Assembly (NCBI GenBank): GCA_949527715.1
Contig: CATEWF010000017.1
Location: forward strand, 1 to 17,455
Length of the DNA stretch: 17,455 bases
Source: an uncultured Mycoplasmatota bacterium
GTDB taxonomy: Bacteria; Bacillota_I; Bacilli_A; Mycoplasmatales; Mycoplasmoidaceae
Direction of reading: 5' to 3'
A program made the translations under genes and the position numbers. Shown in pieces: positions 1-9,260 of the stretch. The notes below the pieces were generated by a model. It was given only the letters and a program-made list of their open reading frames with translations. It made no database searches and was not told the DNA's origin. Position 1 is the stretch's first letter. The number at the start of each line of letters is the position of its first letter.

Positions 1-10
1 AGGTTAACAT

Positions 11-1732
11 ATGAAAAAACTAAAAGGTACAGGTGCTAGTATTGGTGTAGCTTATGCAAAAGCATATATTTTAAAAACACCAGAATTCAATACTTCTAAA
101 AAGAAAATTACGAATGTAAAATCTGAAGTTTCTAAATTTGAAAATGCACTTTCTAAAACGGTTTCTCAATTGGAAAAAATTAAATCAATTGCTGCAAAAA
201 AACTTGGGGCTGAAAAAGCTGAAATTTTTGATGCCCATATTCAAATCGCAACAGATCCAGAAATTAAAAACGAAGTTCAACAAACCATTCAAGAACAAAA
301 AGTTTGTGCAGAACACGTAGTTGCTTCTGTATTTGATAAATACCATGATACATTTGCCGCAATGGAAGACGCTTATTTTAAGGAAAGAGCAGCAGACGTT
401 ATTGACGTTAAAAACAGAGTTTTAAGTAATGTGTTAGATGTTGAATTACCAGATATTTTAAGTATTGATAAGGAAGTTATTATCGTAGCACATGATTTAA
501 CTCCAAGTGAAACTGCTTTATTAAATAAACAATATGTTAAAGGTTTTATAACTGACATCGGTGGAAGAACTTCTCATGCCGCTATTATGGCAAGAACAAT
601 GGAAATTCCTGCAGTCCTTGGTTTAAAAACAGTTTCTGAAACCATTAAAAATGGTTCATATATTGCAATTGATGGAAAAACAGGAGAAGTTGAAATTGAC
701 CCATCTAATAAAAAAGAATGACAAGAAAGAATTTCTAAATTCCAAAAAAATCAAATTGAATTAAAAAAATATATCAATTTAAAAACAAAAACAAAAGACG
801 GTAAAACTGTTTTACTTGAATCAAACGTCGGAAACCCAGAAGATGCAAAACAAGCATTGAAATACGGATCAGAAGGTATCGGATTATTCCGTAGCGAATT
901 CTTATATATGGGAAATGATCACTGACCAACAGAAGATGAACAATTTGAAGCATATAAAGAAGTTTTATCAACTTGTAAAAATCAATTAGTTGTTATTAGA
1001 ACTCTTGATATTGGTGGCGATAAGAAATTATCTTACTTTGAATTCCCTCAAGAAATGAACCCATTCTTAGGTTATCGGGCAATTCGTTTGTGTTTAGACA
1101 AACCAAAGATTTTTAAAACTCAGTTAAGAGCTTTAGGTAGAGCATCAGTTTATGGTAAATTAGCTATTATGTTTCCTATGATTGCTACAATTGATGAATT
1201 TAAAAAAGCAAAACAAATGGCTTTAAATTGTTTTAAGCAATTAAAGAAAGAAGGACACAAAGTATCTGATGATATTCAATTAGGTATGATGGTTGAAGTT
1301 CCTTCTGCTGCAATTCTTGCAGATCAATTTGCTATTCATTCTGATTTCTTCTCAATTGGTACAAACGACTTAAACCAATACACATTTGCATGTGACCGTA
1401 TGTCTAAAGAAGTTTCATATCTATATCAACCAAACAACCCTTCATTATTAAGATTAGTAGCTTCTACTATTAATGGTGGTCATTCACAAAAGCGTTGAGT
1501 AGGTATGTGTGGTGAAATGGCTGGAGACATATTATCTGTTCCTCTATTATTGGGATTAGGTCTTGATGCGTTCTCAATGAGTGCCACAAGTATTCCTCAA
1601 GCAAGAAAGATAATTAATAATCTTTCTAGTGCTGAATGTTCTAAATTAGCACAAAAAGTTTTGAACTTACAAACAATTGATGAAGTTAACAAATTAGTAA
1701 CAAAGTTCTTACAATCTAAGAAATTATTATAA
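11..1732 (+). CDS. ptsI: Phosphoenolpyruvate-protein phosphotransferase (PTS Enzyme I)
   Basis: Cytoplasmic Enzyme I of the sugar phosphotransferase system. It takes phosphate from PEP onto a histidine and passes it to HPr, powering uptake of PTS sugars. The frame gives 573 aa, the usual length, when TGA at 719-721 and the later in-frame TGAs are read as Trp. Visible in order: an N-terminal HPr-binding/swivel domain; the phospho-histidine motif GGRTSHAAIMAR with His189, the same position as in E. coli; GIGLFRSEFL and LGYRAIRL of the PEP-binding TIM barrel; the second signature DFFSIGTNDLNQYTF at about residues 445-459; and the catalytic Cys500 in MCGEMAGD. An AGG lies 8-10 nt before the ATG at 11, but only 10 bases upstream are visible, so promoter and neighbour are unknown. 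A tRNA gene follows within 25 nt. Nothing suggests decay. Confidence 0.97.
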
Positions 1733-1738
1733 AATTAA

Positions 1739-1744
1739 TAATAT
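1739..1744 (+). promoter_or_regulatory. Possible -10 box for the tRNA-Gly gene
   Basis: TAATAT lies 9 nt before the mature 5' end of the tRNA, roughly where a -10 hexamer would place the start of transcription at or just before the tRNA. No convincing -35 is seen. The stretch is so A+T-rich that chance matches are likely, and the tRNA could instead be processed from ptsI read-through. Confidence 0.3.
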
Positions 1745-1753
1745 CTTACTTGT

Positions 1754-1827
1754 GCAGATGTAGTTCAATGGTAGAATGTGACCTTGCCAAGGTCAAAACG
1801 CGAGTTCGATTCTCGTCATCTGCTCCA
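1754..1827 (+). tRNA. tRNA-Gly (anticodon GCC)
   Basis: A complete cloverleaf can be folded by eye. The 7-bp acceptor stem is GCAGATG (1754-1760) with CATCTGC (1817-1823). The D arm begins TAGTTCAATGG. The anticodon stem TGACC/GGTCA holds the loop TTGCCAA with anticodon GCC at 1786-1788. A T arm follows, with loop TTCGATT. The discriminator is T and CCA is encoded at 1825-1827. It reads GGC/GGU glycine codons. It sits alone between ptsI and a strong terminator. Confidence 0.95.
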
Positions 1828-1843
1828 TTAAAATAAAAACATG

Positions 1844-1876
1844 AAAGTATTAATGGTTTTCATTAATACTTTTTTT
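1844..1876 (+). terminator. Rho-independent terminator after ptsI/tRNA-Gly
   Basis: A perfect 12-bp stem, AAAGTATTAATG (1844-1855) with CATTAATACTTT (1861-1872), encloses a 5-nt loop GTTTT. A run of seven T residues at 1870-1876 overlaps the 3' arm. It separates the ptsI-tRNA unit from the DXS-like gene. Confidence 0.85.
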
Positions 1877-1889
1877 CTTATCAAAACTT

Positions 1890-1895
1890 TATAAT
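1890..1895 (+). promoter_or_regulatory. -10 box (TATAAT) of the DXS-like gene
   Basis: A perfect TATAAT lies just after the terminator and ends 8 nt before the ATG at 1904. The expected transcription start, about 7 nt past the hexamer, falls near 1902, so the mRNA would have a leader of only about 0-3 nt. No good -35 is visible; the relevant stretch is the T-tract of the terminator. Confidence 0.6.
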
Positions 1896-1903
1896 TAATA
1901 AGT

Positions 1904-3661
1904 ATGATGTTAGAAAAAATTAAAACACCAAAAGATGTTAAAAAAATTCCATTAAATAAATTACCAAAACTTGCTATTGAAATGCGGACTGCATTGTTGA
2001 ATAGAGTGAGTAAAATTGGAGGACATGTAGGCCCTAATTTTGGTTCAGTTGAAGCTATTATTGCATTACATTATGTTTTTAATTGTCCAACTGACAAAAT
2101 TATTTTTGATGTTTCGCATCAATCGTATCCACATAAATTATTAACAGGAAGAGCGTTTGGATTTTTAAACGAGAGAGATTTTGATAAAATTTCTGGCTAT
2201 ACAAATCCGCATGAAAGTAAATATGATATGTTTGCTGTTGGGCACACATCAACTTCTATTAGTTTGGCTATCGGTGTAGCTAAAGCAAGAGATTTAAAAA
2301 AACAAAAATATAACGTTATTGCTTTTATTGGTGATGGTTCATTATCTGGTGGAGAAGCACTAGAAGGTTTAAATGCAATTAACGAATTAAAAAGCAAATT
2401 TATTGTTGTTTTAAATGACAACAATATGTGTATGGCTGAAGATCATGGAGGGTTATACAATAGTTTAGAAGTTTTGAGAAATACAAATGGCAAATCATCT
2501 AATAATATTTTTAAATCAATGGGGTACGAATACCTTTTTGTTAAGGATGGTAATAGTATTAATGAACTTATAAGTGTTTTTAAAAAGGCAAATAAATCAC
2601 AAAAGCCTATTGTTGTACACATATGCACAACAAAAGGAAAAGGTTTATTTTATGCTGAAAAAGATAAAGAGCCATGACATTATAAAATGCCTTTTAATCC
2701 AAAAACTGGTGAATTAACCAACCAAATTGTAGAAACATATTCATCAATAGTTAAAAAATACATTTTAAATAAAGCAAAAAAAGATAAACAATTTCTGGCA
2801 ATTACAAGTGCGACTCCTGGTTCTGCTGGTTTAGATAAAAAGGCAAGAAAGCAACTAGGTAAACAATTTATTGATGTTGGTATTGCCGAACAGACTGCTG
2901 CAGCAGTTGCTGGTGGAGCAGCAACAAATGGAGCAAAACCGCTTTGAACAATAAATTCAACTTTTATTCAAAGAGCATATGATCAAATATCTCAAGATAT
3001 TTGCCTCAATAATTCTCCAGTAGCAATTGCATGTATGTTTAATGGGGTTTATTCTTTAAGAGATATGACACATTTAGGTTTTTTTGATATTCCGCTATTA
3101 TGCAACATTCCTAATTTAGTTTATATAGCTCCAAGTACTAGAGAAGAATTTTTATCTGCTTTAGATTATGCAGTCAACCAAAAGGAACATCCTGTAGTTG
3201 TAAGGGCACCGGGCGGTCCTATTATTTCTTCGAGAAAGAAATGTATTAAAGATTTTAGCAAAATCAATCAATATGAAATTGTTGAAAAAGGATCCAAAGT
3301 AGCAATTATTGGTGTCGGTAGCATGTATCGATTAGGAAAACAAGTAATTGACTTATATAAAAACAAATTTAAAGATAAATTAACACTTATTAATCCATAC
3401 TTTTTAACCGGATATGATATTAAGACATTAGATTCTCTTAAAAAAAATCATAAATTAATAGTCACAATCGAAGATGGTGTATTAGATGGTGGGTTTGGTG
3501 AAAAAATAGCTAGATATTTTGGTGGAACAAACATTAAAGTGCTAAACTATGGTTTGAAAAAAGAATTCTTAGACCGTTTTAATTTAGAAAAAGTTCTAAA
3601 AGCAAACCATTTAAAGCCCGAATTAATTATTCAAGATATTAGAAAATATATATTGGAATAA
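1904..3661 (+). CDS. DXS/transketolase-like thiamine-diphosphate enzyme with altered active site
   Basis: 585 aa, slightly shorter than the about 620 aa of 1-deoxy-D-xylulose-5-phosphate synthase (DXS), with both domains collinear with DXS. Visible: GGHVG with the active-site His, FDVSHQSYPHK, VGHTSTSIS, the ThDP/Mg motif GDG at 143-145 through NDNN at 171-174, IAEQ with Glu329 (E. coli E370), STFIQRAYDQ, and THLG with His390 (H431). Set against E. coli DXS without gaps, Tyr392 is Asn351, Arg420 is Phe379, Asp427 is Arg386 and Arg478 is Gly437. Several of these bind the glyceraldehyde-3-phosphate phosphate in true DXS. ThDP chemistry looks intact, but the acceptor substrate may differ. ATG 1904 is chosen over 1907 because of the -10 spacing; either is possible. 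TGA at 2675 and 2945 encode Trp. A membrane-protein gene follows after 23 nt. I would not name it dxs without testing. Confidence 0.85.
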
Positions 3662-3689
3662 CCATATTAAATATAATATTTAATATGGT
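3661..3689 (+). repeat. Perfect 14-bp-arm palindrome over a stop/start junction
   Basis: ACCATATTAAATAT (3661-3674), one central A, then ATATTTAATATGGT (3676-3689) form an uninterrupted inverted repeat. The 5' arm begins with the last base of the DXS-like stop codon. The 3' arm contains the ATG (3685-3687) of the membrane-protein gene. No T-run follows, so it is not a standard terminator. As RNA it would hide the start codon; as DNA it could be an operator. Confidence 0.7.
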
Positions 3690-5196
3690 CTATTTTGCTA
3701 TTTTCATAATTCCGTTTTTCTTTTGTTTAAACGGATTTTGTATTGGCAATTTGTTAAAAAAATCTAGTATTTGTGTTAATAAGTATTTTGCTTATTTTAC
3801 AGGGATATTATTCTTTTTTGGAATATACCAACTAGTATTTATGTTCATGTATTTGATGCATGCTAAAATAATTTATTTTTACTATTTCATTGGAATTTCT
3901 CAACTATTGTGTTTGATTTGATATGGAATAAATTACAAATATTTTTTTAATAACATTCACGATAAAACAAACTGAATATTTTTATTAACTTTTTTAGTAG
4001 CTTTAATATTTTTAATTGTTTTTAATTTATTAATTCCAGTTAATAGAATCGTTTCTTCATATGGAAAATCATTATTGGAATATTTAAAACTTGATGAATT
4101 TGATATTTATAAAACAATTAGTTTGCCAGAAATCAACAATAACTTTTCATCATTAAATATATTTACTGCTGTATTTAAAACATTATTTTTAATATCAGGG
4201 ACTACAGAAGCAAATGTGTTTTTTCAATATGGTTATGCATTATTATATGCAACATGTACATCATTAGGATTTACAGCAATATTTATTAAAAATAAAGAAA
4301 TCACAATAGCAAAAATATTTTTATTAATAATATTTGAAACAATATTTTTGTTTCTTAATTTTTCTAACTCTGAAAGCCCAATTTTAGGTAAATGCTGAAT
4401 TGGTGTTTTATTAATATATTTCTGATATTCAATGTTTCTTATTGATGACTTTAATAACGATTGAAATATTTATTTCATTTGATTATCTCTTTTTACTTTC
4501 ACTTCTTTTAATCAAGATGGCATTTTATTTTCATTTTGTTTAGGAATGTTTGCAATTTTTTATTATGGAATACATAAAAAAAATACATTTGATTTGTTTG
4601 CTGGAGTATTGCTAATAATTGGATTGCAAACAATTAATGCATTCTATATTTTGCAAAAAGAATCATGATGAATTATTTATGACGTATTAATTGTTTTGAT
4701 GTTTTGTTTTCATATGATTCAAAAGAATAAATCATCATTTTATAGAATTTATTCTAAAATTACTGCATTTTTAAATTCAAGTATAAAAGCAATTTATTTT
4801 TTAGTTCTTGTTACAATTTATTTTGTTTCTGTCTATGCAATAGTAAATTATGGAAGGACAATTGATTTTTATTTGTTTAAATATGACTATATTTGAACAT
4901 ATTCTTTATCACCAAAAACTCTTTGAACTATGAATATAGTTTTATGAATTTTTTATGTCGCTTGCGTTGTTTCTTGATTAATATATATGTTTGCTATGAA
5001 GAGAAACGAACTATATGGAGATTCTTTTATTTACTATGTATTCATGTTAGTTCTTTTTGTAAATCCATTAGCTATGCAAATTATGCAGTCAATGTTTTCT
5101 ACTTTTAACGAAAACCTTTCTGAAATTAATTATTTACTTCTTTCGCCTATATTTTTACATTTTAATTTACTTAAAAAAACATTGGTAAAAAAGTAA
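3685..5196 (+). CDS. Polytopic integral membrane protein of unknown function
   Basis: 503 aa once the in-frame TGAs (3919, 3976, 4396, 4423 and others) are read as Trp. I do not recognise the family. It is very hydrophobic and aromatic-rich, with roughly 10-13 predicted membrane spans, for example around residues 2-22, 36-58, 62-80, 97-115, 177-198, 207-224, 236-252, 360-378 and 415-438. The first span could also act as a signal anchor. One large soluble stretch (about 118-160) carries acidic residues (LKLDEFDIYKT). There is no ATP-binding, lipoprotein or enzyme motif, and it ends with a short basic tail (LLKKTLVKK). It lies 23 nt after the DXS-like gene on the same strand and probably shares its transcript. 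The architecture could suit a transporter or a membrane glycosyltransferase, but nothing in the sequence decides this. Confidence 0.8.
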
Positions 5197-5212
5197 TTAT
5201 TATTAATAATTA
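5194..5212 (+). repeat. A+T-only palindrome at the stop codon of the membrane-protein gene
   Basis: TAATTATTA (5194-5202), a central T, then TAATAATTA (5204-5212) form a 9-bp-arm inverted repeat starting at the TAA stop and ending 12 nt before ligA. With no G or C and no T-run it is a weak hairpin at best. It may be chance in A+T-rich spacer. Confidence 0.4.
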
Positions 5213-5224
5213 ATATATTGATAT

Positions 5225-7243
5225 ATGGATGCAATATTAGAACAAATTAATAAACTAAAAGGAAATTTAAAAAAATGGGAATATCACTACTATGCTTTGG
5301 ATAATCCATTAGTTTCTGATATTGAATATGATATGGCAATGAACGAATTAATTGCTTTAGAACAAAAATATCCGCAATATGTTACAGATGATTCTCCAAC
5401 AAAAAGAGTTGGTGGAACAGTAATTAGTAAATTTGAAAAATTTAAACATAATTTTCCAATGCTTTCGTTATCTGATGTTTTTAGCTATGATGAAGTCATT
5501 AAGTTTGATAGTGATATCAAAAAAGCATTAATAAATTTTGATAAAAATATTTTTTATTCTTATACTGTTGAGCCAAAGATAGATGGCTTAAGCATTTCAT
5601 TACATTATAAAAATGGTAAATTAATTCGTGCACTTACTAGAGGAGATGGAGAGTATGGTGAAGATGTAACTATTAATGCCAAAACAATTAAGTCAATTCC
5701 TTTGAATATTAATTCATCAATAGATGAATTAGAAGCACGTGGTGAAGTTTTTATGTCATTTAAAGAATTTGAAAACATTAATTTAAAAATCGAAGATGAT
5801 GAAAAAAAATTCTCCAACCCTCGAAATGCAGCGGCTGGATCATTAAGAAATCTAGATAGTTCATTAACAGCTAAAAGAAATCTTGAAATGATTGCTTATT
5901 ATTTACCAAATCCAAAAAATTTAAAAGAATTAAACATAAATAAACAATCTGATGTTCTTAACAATTTGAAGAAAATTGGTTTTAGAACATCAGTCGAAAA
6001 TAAGATTTGCAAAAACATAAACGAAGTAATCGATTACATTAAATACATGACAGAACATCGTAATGAAATGAGATTTCCAATTGATGGTCTTGTGATTAAG
6101 CTAAATGAAATGCAATTATATGACATCATTGGTAGAACATCAAAATTTCCTAAATGAGCTGTTGCATATAAATTTCCACCTGAAATAGTTAAAACAAAAT
6201 TGAAAGGAATTAAATCTACTGTTGGTAGAACTGGAAGAATTACATATGTTGCAGAATTAGAACCAGTTGAATTATCTGGATCAATTGTCTCAAATGCTAC
6301 ACTTCACAATGCTGACTATATTATTGAAAAAGATATTAGAGTAGGTGACATAGTACAAGTATTTAAAGCTGGTGAAATTATTCCTAAAGTTTTGGGTCCA
6401 GTTACTTCTTTAAGAAGAGAAGAATTATCTAAATTTAAACCTATTATTACTTGTCCGGTATGTGGTTCGTTGTTGGAACAACAAGAAGGCGAAGTAGATC
6501 AATATTGTACAAATACTTCTTGCCCATCAAGAATATTACAATCAATGATTCATTTCTGCGAAAAGAAAGCAATGAATATTGAAGAATTGTCAGAGAAAAA
6601 TTTACAAAAATTGTATGATACAAAAATCGTTTTGTCTATCCAAGACATTTATAGATTTGAGCAAAAGAAAGATATTATTCTTAAATCAGATTTAAAAATT
6701 AAACAAAGAATGTTTGATAAAATTGTTTTGAATATTAATAATTCAAAAACTAATTCATTAGAGAAGTTATTGTTTGCTTTAGGAATTAGACATGTTGGTG
6801 AAACAACTTCTAAAGCATTAGCTAAGCATTTTGGTACAATGGATAAATTAATGAATGCATCAATGGTTGATTTGCAAAAAATTACAGATATTGGAGAAAC
6901 TGTTGGTGTCTCAATAACTGATTATTTTAAGAATGAAAATAATATTCAGTTAATAAATGATTTAAAAAACTTTGGTGTAAATATGAATTACATTTCAAAA
7001 GTTTCAGTTTCAGATGAAAACAAATATTCAATTTATTATCAAAAAAAATTCTGTATTACAGGAAGTTTTGACATTCCAAGAAGTGAAATTAAGAGATTAT
7101 TAGAAATAAAATATGATGCATACATATCAGAATCTGTAAATACAACTACTGATTTTTTAATTGTTGGTGAAAATGGTGGAAGTAAGCAACAAAAAGCTAA
7201 CAAACTTGGTATTACTATAATTAAAGAGAAGATTTGAGAATAA
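5225..7243 (+). CDS. ligA: NAD+-dependent DNA ligase LigA
   Basis: Seals nicks in DNA during replication and repair, using NAD+ to adenylate its active-site lysine. 672 aa, the normal length. Visible in order: an N-terminal NAD-binding Ia domain (YHYYALDNPLVSDIEYD); the nucleotidyltransferase motif EPKIDG with Lys118; TRGDGEYGEDVT; NPRNAAAGSLRNLD; FPIDGLVIKLN; KWAVAYKFPPE, whose W is TGA at 6155; an OB fold; a four-Cys zinc finger starting CPVCG and closing CTNTSC; helix-hairpin-helix repeats (ALGIRHVGETTSKALAKHFG); and a C-terminal BRCT domain (FCITGSFDIPRSEIK). The TGA at 7235-7237 is Trp, so the protein ends two residues later at the TAA at 7241-7243. cysS starts 2 nt after, which suggests co-transcription and translational coupling. 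A clear Shine-Dalgarno is absent. Confidence 0.97.
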
Positions 7244-7245
7244 CT

Positions 7246-8550
7246 ATGAAACTATATGATTCTTTATCAAATAAGAAAATAGACGTTGTTGAGCCAATAA
7301 CAATGTATTGTTGTGGCCCCACTGTTTATAACGATGTTCATATAGGAAACATCAGACCAATTATTACTTTTGATGTTCTTAATCGTTTATCTACTTTATT
7401 AGGAAAAGAAGTTGAATTTGTTCATAACATCACTGATATAGATGACAAAATCATTAATGCTGCAAAAACTCAAGGGATAGATGAATTGGAATTTTCTAAT
7501 AAATATTTTCAAGAATATTTACACATTCTTCAATCATTAAATGTTAAAAAGATGACCATGCCAAAAGTTTCTGAGAATATGCAAGATTTAATTACATATA
7601 TTCAAAAACTTATTAGCTCTAAACACGCTTACGTTTCTGGTGGTGATGTTTATTTTGATGTTGCTTCTATAAAAAATTATGGATGTTTGTCAAAGCAAAA
7701 TATAGAGCAATTAAAAACTGGTGTGAGAAAAGAATTAAGTAAAAACAAAAAAAATGAATTTGATTTTGCTCTGTGAAAACAAACAAATGAAGGAATAAAC
7801 TGAGATTCACCGTGATCGAAAGGTAGACCAGGATGACATACTGAATGTGCTTGTTTAATAAATAAATTTTTTGGTAAGCAAGTAGAAATTCATGGAGGAG
7901 GAATTGATCTTAAATTTCCTCATCATGAAAATGAAAATACACAAAACATTGCTATAAGCAATACAAACATTGCAAAGATATGAATGCATATTGGACACAT
8001 AAAAGTTAATAATGAAAAAATGGCTAAGTCATTAGGTAACTTTATTCTAGTTAAAGACTTATTAAAGCAATATCAACCAAATGTTATTCGTTGATTCATG
8101 TATCAAACACAATATGAGAACCCGATTAATTTCTCAAAAGATTTCTTCATTCAATTAAATGAAGAATTTAATAAGTTAATTAAAACAATTGATCAAACAA
8201 TTATTGATTTATCAATTAAAGGTATCAAAATACAACTTAATAAAAAAGCAATCAATAGCGAATTTGTTAATGCATTAGAAGATGATTTAAATTTTCCAAA
8301 TGCAATTAAAGCAATTTGGTCAGATGTTAAATCATTAAGAACATTCTTCTCAAAGAAAGATTTTAGTAAAGTTAATAGTCTAATTTCTTCTATATATAAT
8401 GAATTTGATGTTTTAGGTTTAAAACACGAAGATATTCTTACAGAACAAAACACTATACTAATTAACAAGTGAAAAGAAGCAATTGAATCTAAACGATATG
8501 ATGTTGCAGACAAGATTCGTCAAGAATTTAAAGATAAAGGAATAATTTAA
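7246..8550 (+). CDS. cysS: Cysteinyl-tRNA synthetase
   Basis: Class I aminoacyl-tRNA synthetase that charges tRNA-Cys; 434 aa, somewhat shorter than E. coli CysRS (461), as is common in mollicutes. The HIGH motif is HIGN (32-35). The KMSKS motif is KMAKS (258-262). The zinc ligands that select cysteine are all present: Cys23, Cys201 in WHTEC, His226 and Glu230 in PHHENE, with the same 25-residue spacing from Cys201 to His226 as in E. coli. In-frame TGAs at 7774, 7801, 7813, 7834 and 7981 are Trp. ATG 7246, two bases past the ligA stop, is preferred to the TTG at 7234 because that would overlap ligA and add residues before the conserved MKLYDSL start. The gene lies between ligA and rlmB without spacers. 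In many Firmicutes cysS also precedes rlmB, with mrnC between them. Confidence 0.97.
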
Positions 8551-8552
8551 AA

Positions 8553-9260
8553 ATGTTTTTATTTGGTAAAAAATCTTTATTCGATAATGCAACACAAAAA
8601 ATTAAAAAGGTTTATTTATATAAACCTACAAATGATATTTTAATTTTTTTAAAAAAACAAAGGATTAAATTTGAAGTTCTTAAATCATCTTCTTTTTTTA
8701 ATAGATTTGATAAAAAATTAAATCACCAAAATATTGCTATTGAATTAATTGATAAAGAAGAAATTTCACTTAAAGATTTTCTTAATCAAAACAAAGAGAA
8801 AAATAATTTATTATTTTTAATGATAGATAGTATTGAAAATCCACAAAACTTTGGTGCAATATTGCGAACAGCTGAAGGTTTTGGAGTAGATGGGGTTATA
8901 TATAAGAAGAATAACCAAGTTCAACTAAATGAATTAGTAGCTAAGACAAGTATGGGTGCTATTAATACTTTAAATTTATTTAAAGTAACAAATTTAGTTA
9001 ATGAGATTAATTTGCTAAAAGAACATGGCTTCTGAGTTTATTCATCTTGTTTAGATGATAAGTCTCAAGATTATTCAAAAATTAAATATGATAATAAGTG
9101 TGTTATTGTTGTTGGAAATGAAAATTCTGGTATTAGTCCAATAGTAATAAAAAATTCCGATTTTTTAATTAAAATCAGAATGTTTGGGAATGTCCAATCT
9201 TTTAATGTTTCAGTTTCAACTGGAATTCTATTAAGCGAAGTAAGAAAACAAATTAATTAA
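8553..9260 (+). CDS. rlmB: SpoU/TrmH-family 2'-O-ribose RNA methyltransferase, likely RlmB
   Basis: 235 aa. The C-terminal SPOUT domain carries the three family motifs: motif 1 NPQNFGAILRTAEGFG, motif 2 VIVVGNENSGIS, and motif 3 SFNVSVSTGILLSEV, which forms the trefoil-knot SAM site. The N-terminal about 75 residues (MFLFGKKSLFDNA) look like the small substrate-binding domain of RlmB, the enzyme that methylates G2251 of 23S rRNA. The invariant motif-1 arginine is present (LRTAEG). The TGA at 9033 is Trp. It starts 2 nt after cysS, the last gene of the ligA-cysS-rlmB run. The cysS neighbourhood, conserved in Firmicutes, favours RlmB over tRNA methylases of the same superfamily, but motif content alone does not prove the target nucleotide. 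Its stop codon overlaps that of the converging lyase gene. Confidence 0.85.

Noticed and set aside
719..721. TGA read as a stop, which would split ptsI and most other genes into fragments
   Set aside because: Downstream frames continue the same conserved proteins in phase and TGA falls on conserved Trp positions in CysS, TyrS and LigA, so it is a sense codon here.
7234..7236. TTG as the cysS start
   Set aside because: It lies inside the ligA coding end once TGA 7235 is read as Trp; ATG 7246 fits the conserved N terminus and follows the ligA stop directly.
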